A DNA stretch of 64,000 bases from Occultella aeris (GTDB lineage Bacteria > Actinomycetota > Actinomycetes > Actinomycetales > Beutenbergiaceae), in the NCBI RefSeq assembly GCF_902703175.1, contig NZ_CACRYJ010000061.1:1-64000 (forward strand), in the 5' to 3' direction. Under the pieces are notes generated by a model. That model was given only the letters and a program-made list of their open reading frames with translations, was not told the origin of the DNA and did no database searches. Made by a program: the position numbers and the translations under genes. Positions 16,808-26,681 of the stretch are shown piece after piece (the stretch's first letter is position 1; the number at the start of each line of letters is the position of its first letter).

Positions 16808-17821
16808 TCAGGCGGTGGTTCCACGGATCAGCAGGCGCGGCGGCAGGAGCAGATGGATCGGTTCGATCTCCGGGTCCTCGGCCCGTGCCACGAGGCGCTC
16901 GGCGGCCCGGGTGCCCATCTCGTCGACGGGCTGGGCCACGAGCGTCACGGCCGGGCTGACCATCTGGGTCCACCGGTCGTCGTCGACGCCCACGAGGGAT
17001 ATCTCGTCCGGCATCCGCAGCCCGCTGGCCTGCACGCCGCGGTAGGCGCCGGTGGTCAGCGGACCGTTCATCGCGAAGATCGCGTCCGGGTGGTTCCGCC
17101 GGCCCGCGAGCGCTGCCCGCACGGCCGTCTCGGCGTCGTCGATCTTGAGGTCGGTCCGCACCATCCGGGCCGGGTCGAGGCTCAGTCCGGCGTCGGTGAG
17201 CGCCATCCGAACCCCCTGGAGCCGGTCCTCGGTGGTGCTCACCCCGGACGGCCCGGCGAGGCACATGATGTCGCGGTGGCCGAGCGCGAGGAGGTGCTCG
17301 GTGGCGAGCCGGCCGGCCTCTACGTTGTCCAGCAGGATCGTGTCCCCGGTGAAGTCGTGGACCCGCCGGTCAACGACCACGGTGGGCACCTGCGCGGTCA
17401 GCAGCGCGCTCAGGTCGGACTCGGCCTCCGAGGTCACCGAGACCACCACGCCCGCCATCCGCTGGGCCACGGCCGTGGACAGGTAGGAGCGTTCACGGTC
17501 GAGGTGCTCGTCGGTGTTGCAGAGCATCACGGAGATGCCGGAGCGGACCGCGACGTGCTCGACTGCCGTCACCAGGGACGTGAAGAACGGGTTCTGCACG
17601 TCGGACACGATCGCGGCCCAGACGTCCGCGCGCTGGCGCCGGAGCGCCCGGCCGTTCGGGTTCGGCACGTACCGGGTGACCTCGGCGGCCCGGCGGACCC
17701 GGACGGCGAGCTCCGGGTCGACGGTGCCGAGCCCGTTCAGCACTCGGGACACGGTCGCCGTCGAGACCCCGGCCTCCCGGGCGACGTCCGTGATCCGTGC
17801 CGCTCGCTGCTGCCCAGTCAC
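16808..17821 (-). CDS. LacI family transcriptional regulator of the furanoside locus
   Basis: A 337-residue protein with a GTG start that overlaps the stop of the upstream gene (GTGA at 17818-17821); GGGAGG lies 8 nt upstream. The N-terminal helix-turn-helix (ITDVAREAGVSTATVSRVLN) and hinge (NPNGRALRR) are typical, followed by the periplasmic-binding-protein-like effector domain (IVSDVQNPFFTSLV, VVVDRRVHDF, EISLVGVDDDRW). It should repress both units of the locus through the shared palindrome until a sugar or sugar phosphate binds. Because it is encoded inside one of the controlled units, it is likely autoregulated. Confidence 0.92.
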   Translation of the reverse strand: MTGQQRAARITDVAREAGVSTATVSRVLNGLGTVDPELAVRVRRAAEVTRYVPNPNGRALRRQRADVWAAIVSDVQNPFFTSLVTAVEHVAVRSGISVMLCNTDEHLDRERSYLSTAVAQRMAGVVVSVTSEAESDLSALLTAQVPTVVVDRRVHDFTGDTILLDNVEAGRLATEHLLALGHRDIMCLAGPSGVSTTEDRLQGVRMALTDAGLSLDPARMVRTDLKIDDAETAVRAALAGRRNHPDAIFAMNGPLTTGAYRGVQASGLRMPDEISLVGVDDDRWTQMVSPAVTLVAQPVDEMGTRAAERLVARAEDPEIEPIHLLLPPRLLIRGTTA

Positions 17822-19620
17822 GGTGCCATCCTCCCGCCGTCACCGGTTCCAGGCCGTGCGCCGAACACCGCGAGTTCGGACACCGACGTGTACCCGGCCC
17901 AGCCTCCGGCGCGGCCGACCAGCCGGACCCCGGTGCCGATCTGTGGCGCGACCGTGAACGTGTAGGTCCGGGTGCCCGTGGCGGTCCAGTCCGCGGGGTA
18001 GGGCGGGTCCACGGTGGCCGGCACGGCGGTCCAGTCCGCTCCGCGGCGGACCTGCACCTGCGGTGGCCCGTCGAACCATCCGGACCCGTAGTCGTGCGGA
18101 CCGGAGGTGAACTCCAGTCGTTCGAGGCGGACCGGACCGGGCCAGGTGTAGCCCCAGTACTCGGTGTCCTTGACCAGCCCGTTCCAGGAGTCCTCGGCCC
18201 GGTCGGTACGGCCGTCGTTGAGGACCTCGATACGCCCGCTCCGGCACGCGGTGGCGATCGCCCGGGTCCCGGGCGCGGTGGCCAGGTTGCCGTCGGCGGG
18301 CTCCGCGAGGTGTGCCGGTCCAGCGGTGCCCGGCGCAGGCATCGGGTCCAGGCGCAGCGGCCGCAACGAGAAGTGGTAGCTCGAGCCGCCGTAGGTCGAG
18401 GCACCCACGAACCAGTTGGACTGGACCCACGCGTCCCGGCCGTCCGCGCTCAGGAACTTGCTCGGGATGGTCGTGGCGTAGCCGCCGTGCCGGGGTTCGG
18501 CGGAGCGAGGGCCGGACCACGGGAACGGGCCGAAGTCGTGGCTCAGGAACGGCCGCCACGGCCCCCACGGCGCCGGTGCCTCGTAGAACTCGAACGTGTA
18601 CTCGGTCCAGGACGTGTACAGATACCGGGCCAGTCCCGGGTTGTAGACGATCCCTCCCTGCGCGAGCACGGACCCGGGTACGGGCGGCGGCGCCATCGGG
18701 ACCGGCGCCGCGGTGCCGACCCGACGGGTGTCGGTGAGGACGGCCACGCGATCGGCGAGACGAGGAGACCAGGAGGGGACGCCGTCGGGCGCGAGACCGC
18801 TGAAGAACTCCCAGCTGGCGCGGTCCATGACCGAGGCCGCCGGCACCCGGGCCAGGTACAGGTCCTGCGGGTCCGGTACGACGCCCGAGTACGAGGTGCG
18901 CCAGTTGTGGTCGAGGCCGTACGCGTAGACGTAGCCGGCCGGGTCCGCGTCGCCCGGGGCGACGGCGCCGCGCAGCACGGCGGCGCCGGTGTTGCTCTGC
19001 CCGAAGTCGAGGAACATCACCGTGGTGAACTCGTCGGTGAACATGGCGCGCTCGGGGGCGGTCCAGGTGCGACCGTAGTCGCGGGAGCGGACGATGCCGG
19101 CTGCGGGCGCCGCGTTGAACGTGTCCGGCGAGGCGCCGCAGCGCAGGTCCTGCACGGCCAGGTACAGCTCGTCGCGCCCGTCACCGTCGCCATCGACGGC
19201 CACCATTCCGGTCGGCTTGCTGTTGAACCGGGCCGGGTCGGTCCAGACCGGCGCGACGTCCCGTCCGGACGCCAGCCGCTGCCCGGTCAGGCCGGTGGCC
19301 GGGTCGCCGTCGATGCGGTTGACGACGATGTCCGACCATGGCCCGTCGGAGAATCCCAGGCCGTCACCGCACGCGGCGTACAGGCCGCCGTCGTCGGCCC
19401 ACGCGCTCGGCCAGAGGTCTCCGTCGCTGGGCGAGGAGACGGTGGCCGCGTAGGACACCGCGGCGACCGCGAAGAAGTCCGACGGCGGGGGTTGGGTGCC
19501 GGGGGGTTCGGCGCCGCCGCGGGTGGTTGCGTGGGCGTCGTTCGCTGTGCGGGCGGTTCCGGGCGCGGCGGTGCGCGGGGCCACCCCGGGTATGCCGGTG
19601 AACTCCTCAGAGCGAGTCAC
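17818..19620 (-). CDS. DUF4185-like protein with C-terminal discoidin-like domain, no signal peptide
   Basis: A 600-residue protein from GTG 19620 with GGAGG 5 nt upstream. The N-terminal 420 residues resemble DUF4185 (WPSAWADDGGLYAACGDGLG, then VRSRDYGRTWTAPERAMF, GYVYAYGLDHNWR, GGIVYNPGLARYLYTSWTEY). The C-terminal 130 residues (RIEVLNDGRTDRAEDSWNGL, VRLERLEFTSGPHDYGSGWF) look like an F5/8 type C (discoidin) sugar-binding sandwich. No hydrophobic leader is present; the N-terminus is a Thr/Ala/Gly-rich stretch. It may therefore act inside the cell or leave by another route. It is first gene of its unit and followed by LacI and GH172 copy 2. It is a candidate GH183-type arabinofuranase; activity is not provable here. 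Confidence 0.7.
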   Translation of the reverse strand: MTRSEEFTGIPGVAPRTAAPGTARTANDAHATTRGGAEPPGTQPPPSDFFAVAAVSYAATVSSPSDGDLWPSAWADDGGLYAACGDGLGFSDGPWSDIVVNRIDGDPATGLTGQRLASGRDVAPVWTDPARFNSKPTGMVAVDGDGDGRDELYLAVQDLRCGASPDTFNAAPAAGIVRSRDYGRTWTAPERAMFTDEFTTVMFLDFGQSNTGAAVLRGAVAPGDADPAGYVYAYGLDHNWRTSYSGVVPDPQDLYLARVPAASVMDRASWEFFSGLAPDGVPSWSPRLADRVAVLTDTRRVGTAAPVPMAPPPVPGSVLAQGGIVYNPGLARYLYTSWTEYTFEFYEAPAPWGPWRPFLSHDFGPFPWSGPRSAEPRHGGYATTIPSKFLSADGRDAWVQSNWFVGASTYGGSSYHFSLRPLRLDPMPAPGTAGPAHLAEPADGNLATAPGTRAIATACRSGRIEVLNDGRTDRAEDSWNGLVKDTEYWGYTWPGPVRLERLEFTSGPHDYGSGWFDGPPQVQVRRGADWTAVPATVDPPYPADWTATGTRTYTFTVAPQIGTGVRLVGRAGGWAGYTSVSELAVFGARPGTGDGGRMAP

Positions 19621-19636
19621 GCCGCCTCCAGTGCCG

Positions 19637-19662
19637 GTAATCGATTACGCGTAATCTACCCA
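19637..19662. promoter_or_regulatory. LacI-type operator before the DUF4185-lacI-GH172 unit
   Basis: A perfect copy of GTAATCGATTAC lies at 19637-19648, 17 bp upstream of the GTG start. A second left half-site GTAATC follows at 19651-19656, giving the same 14-bp centre spacing as the double operator at 15414-15439, although its right half is degenerate. Confidence 0.75.
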
Positions 19663-19691
19663 CACCTGGCAACCCTGGGCTCACCCGCCGC

Positions 19692-20447
19692 CTACTGCGC
19701 GGGTCCGAGCACGCCGTCGGCGAGGACCAGGCCGCGGTCGACGAACGTCGCCGTGACGGCGTGCGCCACCCTGGCGGGGTCGGAGATCCCGGTCTCGGCG
19801 GCCACCGACGAGGTCACCGCAGGGTCGACATCCTGGCCGAGGGCGGCCGCGCACGCGGCCGTGACCTCGGCGAGCGGCGCGGTGTCGCCGACCTGGATCA
19901 CCGAGCTGACCTGCCAGGCACTGCGGGAGACCCGCTGCGCGGTGCCGCTGAGCTTGACGGCGCCGCGGGCGTTCACGCTGAACTCACCCGGACAGTACTC
20001 GGCGGGCACCGGTCCCACCCGGGCGTCGATGCCGAGCCCGGCGAACACCGCGACCAGCGCGTCGGCGTGGGCGGCGAAGCGGTCCCGGGTCTCGATCCGG
20101 GCCTGCGCGTCGGCGCCGTACTGCTCCACCACGAGACTGCCCGGGTGCAGCGGCGCGAAGGCCCCGCCGACCGGCCGCAGGACGGGCCGGAAACCCGCGG
20201 CGCGGGCGATCTCGACGGCGGCCGGGTACCCGGGATGGAGCGCGTCGCGTCGGCTGAACGCGATCATCCGGCCGAGGCTGCGCAGGTGCAGCAGCCGCAC
20301 CGGCCCGTTCGCCTCGTGCAGGAGGTGCAGGAAGCCGGGCACGTGCGCGAACGGGTCGTCGGAGTCGACGGTCCCGGCGAGTTCCTCGCGCCAGCGCGGC
20401 AGGGGCGCGTCGGCCCACTCCCCCGGCGGCGCGCCAGGCGGCGTCAC
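19692..20447 (-). CDS. Lipoate-protein ligase A family protein (biotin/lipoate ligase fold)
   Basis: A 251-residue protein with GTG start overlapping the stop of the membrane-protein gene upstream (GTGA). It has the BPL/LplA fold signatures: RMIAFSRRDALHPGYPAAVE, RPVGGAFAPLHPGSLVVEQY, and EFSVNARGAVKLSGTAQRVS, where the Lys of AVKLSGTAQR is the acyl-adenylate-binding lysine. The usual RRxSGGG motif is altered to LRPVGGAFAP, so the acyl group or direction (lipoate ligase, octanoyltransferase LipM-like) is uncertain. It would attach a lipoyl-type group to carrier domains in the cytoplasm. Confidence 0.75.
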   Translation of the reverse strand: MTPPGAPPGEWADAPLPRWREELAGTVDSDDPFAHVPGFLHLLHEANGPVRLLHLRSLGRMIAFSRRDALHPGYPAAVEIARAAGFRPVLRPVGGAFAPLHPGSLVVEQYGADAQARIETRDRFAAHADALVAVFAGLGIDARVGPVPAEYCPGEFSVNARGAVKLSGTAQRVSRSAWQVSSVIQVGDTAPLAEVTAACAAALGQDVDPAVTSSVAAETGISDPARVAHAVTATFVDRGLVLADGVLGPAQ

Positions 20448-21466
20448 CGCGGCGGTTCGGTGCCCGACCCGGCCGGACCGGACCCGGTGTCGGTCGCCCC
20501 ACCGGAGCCGCCGGCCGTCCCGCCCTCGCGAGGAGTGTCAGACTCGAGCCCGTCGAGCTCGTCGAGCGACACCGGCCACTCGAGGGAACGAGCCCGGGAG
20601 GCGCTGCTCGGGGTGTCCCGCGTACCCGCCGGGTCCGCACCCGCCGGGTCCGCGGGCGGCGCGGATCCGGCCGAGCCGTCATCGAGGGACGGCGAGGTGG
20701 TGGCATCGAGCCGGCCCGCGGTCCCGGCGCCGAGCGTGCCCGCTCCGGCCGCGTCCCGTTCGGCCTCCGCGTCAGCTCCCGGCTTCTGGTTCCGGGAACC
20801 CTTCTGCGTCCGTCCTGCCCGCTCGTCCGCCGCGGCGTCCTCGCCCGGCACCGTCTTCGAGATCTCCCCGGAGGCGACCTTGCCGCGCAGTTCCTCGAGC
20901 TCGCGCTTGCGGCGCCGTGAGCTCCAGACCAGGTACCAGATCGCCACCGCGAGCAGCACGGCGACGATCACGCCGATCAGACTCGCCAACCGGAACGACG
21001 GCGCGTGGATGAGCAGGTGGTTGCGGGCCACCTCGGTGCTCTCCAGCCCACCGACGGCCACCGCGAGGGTGAGCACGTTCGGCGCCAGGAGCAGGACCGC
21101 GATCCCACCGATGATCAGCCGGGTCCGGACCGTGTACCTGGCCCGGATCGCCCACACGCCGAGCGCGATCGGGATGGCCGTGAACACGAACCCGACGAGC
21201 AGGCCGACCAGGATCCCGGCACTGCTCACGCCGTCGACCTGGTCACCGATGAGCCGCGCCCACCAACCCGGCAGCACCGCGCTGCCGATCAGGTACAGCA
21301 CCACCAGCACGGCCACGGCCGCCAGCACGATGGTCGGCCACCGCAACCACGCGGGCAGGGCGGCCTTCGTTCCGATCGTGACGTCGCGTCCGGGCTTGGC
21401 AGCCCGTCCCGCGTCCCCACCCTCGTGCTCAGGTGGGTTCGCGTCCCGGGCTGTTCGTGGGCTCAT
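20444..21466 (-). CDS. Membrane protein with four transmembrane helices and charged low-complexity tail
   Basis: A 340-residue protein of no family I recognise. Four hydrophobic segments lie at about residues 43-62, 85-110, 118-138 and 160-182, followed by a basic stop-transfer stretch (SSRRRKRELEELRGK) and a 150-residue Ala/Gly/Asp/Ser/Pro-rich tail that should be cytoplasmic. The tail is typical of disordered actinobacterial regions. Its stop overlaps the start of the lipoate-ligase-like gene, so the two are translated together; no functional link is obvious. Confidence 0.75.
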   Translation of the reverse strand: MSPRTARDANPPEHEGGDAGRAAKPGRDVTIGTKAALPAWLRWPTIVLAAVAVLVVLYLIGSAVLPGWWARLIGDQVDGVSSAGILVGLLVGFVFTAIPIALGVWAIRARYTVRTRLIIGGIAVLLLAPNVLTLAVAVGGLESTEVARNHLLIHAPSFRLASLIGVIVAVLLAVAIWYLVWSSRRRKRELEELRGKVASGEISKTVPGEDAAADERAGRTQKGSRNQKPGADAEAERDAAGAGTLGAGTAGRLDATTSPSLDDGSAGSAPPADPAGADPAGTRDTPSSASRARSLEWPVSLDELDGLESDTPREGGTAGGSGGATDTGSGPAGSGTEPPR

Positions 21467-21523
21467 GCGGCCATCTTGTCAGGCCCGGCCGGCGCCGCAT
21501 CCGCGGCACTCCGGGCTGAGACC

Positions 21524-23353
21524 TCAGACCAGCGAGTCCTCCCACGCGTGGTGCAGCGCCGCGAACCGGCCGTCCCCGGCGATCAGCTCCTCCGGGGTGC
21601 CGTCCTCGACGACGCGGCCCTGGCTCATCACGAGCACCCGGTCGGCGATCGCGACCGTGGACAGCCGGTGCGCGATGATCAGCGCGGTCCGGTCGGCGAG
21701 CAGCGTCTGCAGGCCGCGCTGGACCAGCCGCTCCCCGGGGATGTCCAGGGAGCTGGTCGCCTCGTCGAGGATGAGCACGGCCGGATCGGCCAGGAACGCC
21801 CGGGCGAACGAGATCAGCTGCCGCTGGCCGGCGGAGACCCGGCCACCACGCTTGTTCACGTCCGTGTCGTAGCCGTCCGGCAGCGCCAGGATGAACTCGT
21901 GCGCCCCGACCGCGCGGGCGGCGGCCTCCACCTCCTCATCGGAGGCCTCCGGCTTGGCCAGGGCGATGTTGTCACGCACCGTCCCGGAGAACAGGTAGGC
22001 CTCCTGCGTGACCATCACGATGGCGCGACGCAGGTCCTTCGAGGAGAGCTCCCGCAGGTCGACGCCGTCGAGGGTCAGCGAGCCACCGGTCACGTCGTAG
22101 AACCTGGCCACGAGCTTGGCCACGGTCGACTTGCCGGCACCCGTCTGCCCGACGAGTGCGATGGTCTGACCGGCCGGGATGTCCAGGTCCAGGTCCGGCA
22201 GCACCACCTTGCCGGCGCCGTAGCCGAAGGTCACGTCCGTGAACTTCAGGGCGCCCTTGGCGTGCGGCAGCGGCACGGGCTCGGCGGCCTGACGGACCGT
22301 CGGGACCTCCTCGAGCAGCCCGGAGATCTTCTCGAGCGCCGCCGACGCGGACTGGAACGAGTTGTAGAACATCGCCATCTGCTGGACCGGCTGGAAGAAC
22401 CGCTTCGTGTACAACAGCGTCGCGATGAGCACACCCACCTCGAGTGAACCGTCGAGCACCCGGAACCCGCCGAACGCCAGCGCCACGGCCACCGTGACGT
22501 TCCCGGTGAGCTGCAGCGCCGGGTCGTAGATGCCGTTCAGGCCCATGGTCCGGGCGGTGTTGGCGCGGTAGTCCTCGGTGAGGTCGCCGTAACGCTGGTT
22601 GTTGGCGTCCTCACGGCGGAACGCCTGCACCGCTCGGATCCCCGTCATGTTCTCGACGAAGTTCACGATCAGCCGCGCGGAGGCCACCCGGGAGATCCGG
22701 TAGAGCACCTGGGAGCGCTTCTGGAACCACCGGGTGATCAGCCACACCGGGACCGCCGCGACGAGGAGCACGAGGCCGGCCTGGACGTCCAGCAGGAACA
22801 GCGAGACGGCGGTGAACACCATGTACAGGAAGCCGGACGCCAGCGACGTCACTCCCGAGTCGAGGAGCTCGCGCAGCGCCTCCAGGTCCGAGGTCTGCCG
22901 CGAGATGATCCGGCCCGAGGTGTAGGACTCGTGGAACTCCAGGCTGAGTCGCTGCGTCTGCCCGAACACCCGCTGGCGCAGGTCCAGCAGCACGGTCTGA
23001 CTGACCCGCGCGGCGAGTCGGATGAACGCGGCCGTGGTGGCGCCGGCCACGATCGCGGCGAGCACGTACCCGCCGCTGATCCAGATGGCCGGACCCCAGT
23101 TGCCGGCTTGCGCCTGCGGCAGCGCGGTGTCGACCGCGAGCGCGATCAGCGCCGGCCCGGCCACCCGGGTGGCCTGCGCGATCACCACGAGGATCACCGT
23201 GACGATGAAGACGCCCCGCAGCGGAGCGAGCGTCGACCCGAGCAACCGCAGCGACCGCCGTCGGACGATCTTGCTGTGCTCGCGGTCGAGCACACTGTTC
23301 TCCTCGTCCGCCACCCCGATGGGCACGGACGTGGGCGCCGTGGTTCCCCTCAT
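21524..23353 (-). CDS. ABC exporter subunit (TMD-NBD), catalytic half of a heterodimer
   Basis: A 609-residue half-transporter, ATG overlapping the stop of its partner (ATGA at 23350-23353). A six-helix type IV exporter domain (about residues 35-330) is followed by an NBD with Walker [16 protein letters not shown] (about 400), signature [15 protein letters not shown] and a canonical Walker [13 protein letters not shown] (about 529, catalytic Glu present). The signature starts VSAGQ instead of LSGGQ. Together with the upstream partner, whose Walker B glutamate is replaced by Asp, it forms a heterodimer with one catalytic and one degenerate ATP site. Substrate unknown: lipid, peptide or drug. 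Confidence 0.9.
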   Translation of the reverse strand: MRGTTAPTSVPIGVADEENSVLDREHSKIVRRRSLRLLGSTLAPLRGVFIVTVILVVIAQATRVAGPALIALAVDTALPQAQAGNWGPAIWISGGYVLAAIVAGATTAAFIRLAARVSQTVLLDLRQRVFGQTQRLSLEFHESYTSGRIISRQTSDLEALRELLDSGVTSLASGFLYMVFTAVSLFLLDVQAGLVLLVAAVPVWLITRWFQKRSQVLYRISRVASARLIVNFVENMTGIRAVQAFRREDANNQRYGDLTEDYRANTARTMGLNGIYDPALQLTGNVTVAVALAFGGFRVLDGSLEVGVLIATLLYTKRFFQPVQQMAMFYNSFQSASAALEKISGLLEEVPTVRQAAEPVPLPHAKGALKFTDVTFGYGAGKVVLPDLDLDIPAGQTIALVGQTGAGKSTVAKLVARFYDVTGGSLTLDGVDLRELSSKDLRRAIVMVTQEAYLFSGTVRDNIALAKPEASDEEVEAAARAVGAHEFILALPDGYDTDVNKRGGRVSAGQRQLISFARAFLADPAVLILDEATSSLDIPGERLVQRGLQTLLADRTALIIAHRLSTVAIADRVLVMSQGRVVEDGTPEELIAGDGRFAALHHAWEDSLV

Positions 23354-25215
23354 GAGCGCACCTTCCCCACGAGCTCGCTCTCCTCTTCCTCGATCAGGCT
23401 CGAGATCACGAACCGGTAGTGGTCATGGCTGACGAGCAGTTCGGAGTGGGTGCCCACCCCGGTCACCCGGCCGTCCTGCAGCACGGCGACCCGGTCGGCG
23501 AGCGCAACCGTCGAGGGACGGTGCGCCACGATCAGGGTGGTGGTGCGCTCGAGCTCGGCGCGCAGCTGCTCGGTGACCGCCTCCTCTGTGGTGACGTCGA
23601 GCGCGGACAACGGGTCGTCCAGGACGAGCACGTACGGCCGGGCGGCGACGGCCCGGGCGAGCGCGAGGCGCTGTCGCTGACCGCCGGACAGGCTCATCCC
23701 CTCCTCGCCGATCAGGGTGTCCACGCCGTCGGGCAGGTCGTAGACGAACTGGGCCTGCGCGACCGTGATCGCCCGGTCCAGGTCCGCCTCGTCGTCCTGG
23801 CCGGGTGGCGCCCCGAACAACACGTTCTCGCGCACGGACGCCGAGAACAGGGTGGCGTCCTCGAACGCGATCGAGACGAGCGTGCGCAGGTCCCGGCGGG
23901 TCATGTCGCGCACGTCCACGCCGTCGATCCGCAGCGAACCCGCGGTGACGTCGAACAGGCGCGGCACCAGCGCGGCCATGGTGGTCTTGCCGGATCCGGT
24001 CAGACCGACCAGCGCCATCGTCTCGCCGGCGCGCACGTGCAGGTCCACCCCGGACAGGACCTCCTCGCGCGGCGCCTCGCTCGGTATCGAGGTCTCGGCC
24101 GGGATGAGGTCGATCGGCGGGGCATCCGCGTAGTGGAAGTGGACGCCGTCGAAGCTCACCTCGCCGCGGGGCGCCGTCACCCGGACCGGCTCGGCCGGGT
24201 CGGTGACGGCGTTCTCGCTGTCGAGGACCTCGAAGTACCGGTCCACCGCGGTCTTCGCGTACAGGGACATGGACACGAGCTCACCGAGTCGCTCCACCGG
24301 CCCGTTGACGACCCCGGCGGTGGCGAAGAACGCCACCAGGGCGCCGACGGTCATCTGCCCGTCGACGACGAGCCAGATCCCGAGGAACACGCACAGGCCG
24401 AGCACGACCTCCGAGATCGTCATGATCGCGAACGAGAACGCGGACAGGGCGCGGGCCTTGCGCAGTTCCGTGCCGCGCAACTCGTCGGCCTGGGTGGAGA
24501 AGTTCTTGTAGGCCTCGCGGCCCCGGCCGTACGCCTTGAGCACCCGGATGCCGTGCACGGACTCCTCGACGGTGGTGGCGAGGTCGCCGGCCTGGTCCTG
24601 GCTCTGCCGGGAGATGCGGCGGAACCGGCGCGAGAACCGGTAGGAGAAGATCACGACCGGCAGAGCGCCGATCAGGTACGCGATCCCGAGCGGGCCGGAC
24701 ATCCGGATCATCAGCACGATCCCGACGATGATCGTGGTGGAGTTCACCACGAGCATCACGATCCCGAACGAGAGCCAGCGGCGCAGGCTGGACAGGTCGC
24801 TCATCGACCGGGACAGCAACTGCCCGCCCGGCCACTGGTCGTGGAACGAGACCGGCAGGTCCTGCAGGTGCCGGAACAGCGACATCCGCAGGCCCGCCTC
24901 CACGCGGGTGCCCGGGATCAGGATGAATGCCCGCCGGGCGGCGATCAGGCCGGCCTCGAGGATCCCGAGACCGAGGACGAGCATCACGGCGAACCAGACC
25001 CCGGAGGTGTCTCCGGCGTCGACGGACCCGAGCAGCGGACCGTTGACGGCGAACTCGAGGACCTGCGGGATCGCGAGCGCACAGAGGCTGGCCCCGAGGG
25101 CACAGACCATCCCGGCGATGAGGCGAGGTAGGGCCGGCTTGACGAACGGATAGAGCCGGGCGAGGGTGGCGACGATCGGCGTGTCCGCCGAGGAGGTCGC
25201 TGGGCGGGACTTCAC
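23350..25215 (-). CDS. ABC exporter subunit (TMD-NBD), degenerate-site half of a heterodimer
   Basis: About 621 residues if the GTG at 25215 is the start; the open frame continues to 25458 but the extra residues are unlike protein and lack a ribosome site. The start remains uncertain because no good Shine-Dalgarno precedes 25215 either. The exporter domain spans residues about 20-320. The NBD has Walker [16 protein letters not shown] (about 405), signature [14 protein letters not shown] and Walker [13 protein letters not shown] (about 532), with Asp replacing the catalytic Glu, as in the degenerate subunit of TM287/288-like exporters. It is first gene of a two-gene operon. Confidence 0.88.
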   Translation of the reverse strand: MKSRPATSSADTPIVATLARLYPFVKPALPRLIAGMVCALGASLCALAIPQVLEFAVNGPLLGSVDAGDTSGVWFAVMLVLGLGILEAGLIAARRAFILIPGTRVEAGLRMSLFRHLQDLPVSFHDQWPGGQLLSRSMSDLSSLRRWLSFGIVMLVVNSTTIIVGIVLMIRMSGPLGIAYLIGALPVVIFSYRFSRRFRRISRQSQDQAGDLATTVEESVHGIRVLKAYGRGREAYKNFSTQADELRGTELRKARALSAFSFAIMTISEVVLGLCVFLGIWLVVDGQMTVGALVAFFATAGVVNGPVERLGELVSMSLYAKTAVDRYFEVLDSENAVTDPAEPVRVTAPRGEVSFDGVHFHYADAPPIDLIPAETSIPSEAPREEVLSGVDLHVRAGETMALVGLTGSGKTTMAALVPRLFDVTAGSLRIDGVDVRDMTRRDLRTLVSIAFEDATLFSASVRENVLFGAPPGQDDEADLDRAITVAQAQFVYDLPDGVDTLIGEEGMSLSGGQRQRLALARAVAARPYVLVLDDPLSALDVTTEEAVTEQLRAELERTTTLIVAHRPSTVALADRVAVLQDGRVTGVGTHSELLVSHDHYRFVISSLIEEEESELVGKVRS

Positions 25216-25482
25216 GAGTGCGTCTGGGGTGTTCGAACCTTCAGTGACGGCATGGCAGAGCTCTGACCTCCGTGGGTGCAGGTCGTTGGTGACTTCCGCA
25301 TCGGCTGTCCGACGGACGCAGTCGGCGCGAGATACGGCGGTTACCTCAACACTACTCTCATCGTCGCCACAGATCCACGCCGATTTCGGTACGTGGACGA
25401 CGACGGCGGAGCTCACCCCCGTGGTCCACGCACCACGATCGTGGGCTGCCGTCAGCAATCCCGGCCGGTGCCGGGGTCAGGG

Positions 25483-26505
25483 TCAGGCGGTCTTCTTGGC
25501 CCGTCGCCGGGTGGGTCGCTTGGCGGTTTCGGAGTCCTCGTCGGCCTCGTCGTCGGCGTCGTCGGTCCCGGTCTTTGCCTTCGTGGAACTCGATTTCGAG
25601 GAGCCCGACTTCGAGCCGGCGGACTTCGCGCCGGACTTCGCGCGGGTCGACTTCGCCTTCGACGGCGCCTCGCCCTCGTCGCCGGCATCATCGCTCGCTC
25701 CGGCCGGACCGGCGCCCGCCGTGTCACGCTTCGCCCGGGATGCCTCGACGCTGCGGCGCAGGGCCTCCATCAGGTCGAGCACCTCGCCGCCCTCCTCGGC
25801 CTCCTCGGGCGCCTCGTTCTCGAACGCCTCGCCCTTCTCGAGCTTGGCCTCGATCAGGCGCTTCATCTGCGCCTGGTAGTCGTCCGTGAACTCCCCCGGC
25901 GCGAAGTCCGACTCGTAGCTGCTCACCAGCGCGGCGGACATCTGGAGTTCCTTCGCGGAGACCTTCACGTCGTCGGCCAGGCTCGGGAAGTCCGCCTCGC
26001 GCACCTCGTCGGACCAGAGCAGCGTCTGCAGCAGCAGCACGTCACCGCGCACCCGCAGCGCCGCGAGCCGGGTCTTCTGCCGGAGTGTGAAGGACACGAT
26101 CGCGGTGCGCTCCGACTCCTCCAGGGTGCGGCGCAGCAGCACGTAGGACTTCGTCGAGGCTGACGTCGGGGCGAGGTAGTAGGAGGAGTCGAGCATGATC
26201 GGCTCGACCTGCTCGCTCGGTACGAACTCGAGCACGTCGATCTCCCGGCTGCGCTCGGCCGGCAGGGTCTGCAGGTCCTCGTCGGTCAGGACCACCGTCT
26301 GCTCACCGTCGGAGTAGGCCTTGTCGATGTGCTCGTACGGCACGACCTCGCCGCACACCTCGCACTTGCGCTGGTACCGGATCCGGCCGCCGTCGGCGTC
26401 GTGGACCTGGTGCAGCTTCACGTCGTGGCTCTCCGTGGCCGAGTAGACCGAGACCGGCACGTTCACGAGCCCGAACGTGATGGCGCCCTTCCAGATCGAC
26501 CGCAT
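25483..26505 (-). CDS. ku: Non-homologous end-joining protein Ku
   Basis: A 340-residue protein from ATG 26505, preceded by GGAGAGG. It has the bacterial Ku core: MRSIWKGAITFGLVNVPVSV at the N-terminus, IRYQRKCEVCGEVVPYEHI, FVPSEQVEPIMLDSSYYLAP and SKELQ-like AKELQMSAALV. The core ends near residue 255. A long C-terminal tail follows, rich in Lys, Ser, Ala and Asp, ending RRRAKKTA; such basic tails in actinobacterial Ku bind DNA and help threading on ends. It would ring-clamp broken DNA ends and recruit LigD, which is encoded 6 kb away on the opposite strand. A 90-base upstream extension of the frame is not used by the family. Confidence 0.95.
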   Translation of the reverse strand: MRSIWKGAITFGLVNVPVSVYSATESHDVKLHQVHDADGGRIRYQRKCEVCGEVVPYEHIDKAYSDGEQTVVLTDEDLQTLPAERSREIDVLEFVPSEQVEPIMLDSSYYLAPTSASTKSYVLLRRTLEESERTAIVSFTLRQKTRLAALRVRGDVLLLQTLLWSDEVREADFPSLADDVKVSAKELQMSAALVSSYESDFAPGEFTDDYQAQMKRLIEAKLEKGEAFENEAPEEAEEGGEVLDLMEALRRSVEASRAKRDTAGAGPAGASDDAGDEGEAPSKAKSTRAKSGAKSAGSKSGSSKSSSTKAKTGTDDADDEADEDSETAKRPTRRRAKKTA

Positions 26506-26681
26506 CGGCCCTGCCTCTCCTCGACACCTGCTGCTGTGGGGTTCCCAGTACACACGTCCTGTGGACCGAGCGCCAGAGTACGCGGCGTCCACCATCCGGG
26601 ACAGCCGGAAAGGCCATGGCCACGCCGGTCCGCCCAGCCCTAGCCTGACCCGCAGTTCATCCGAGCCCTAGGAAGAGGACC

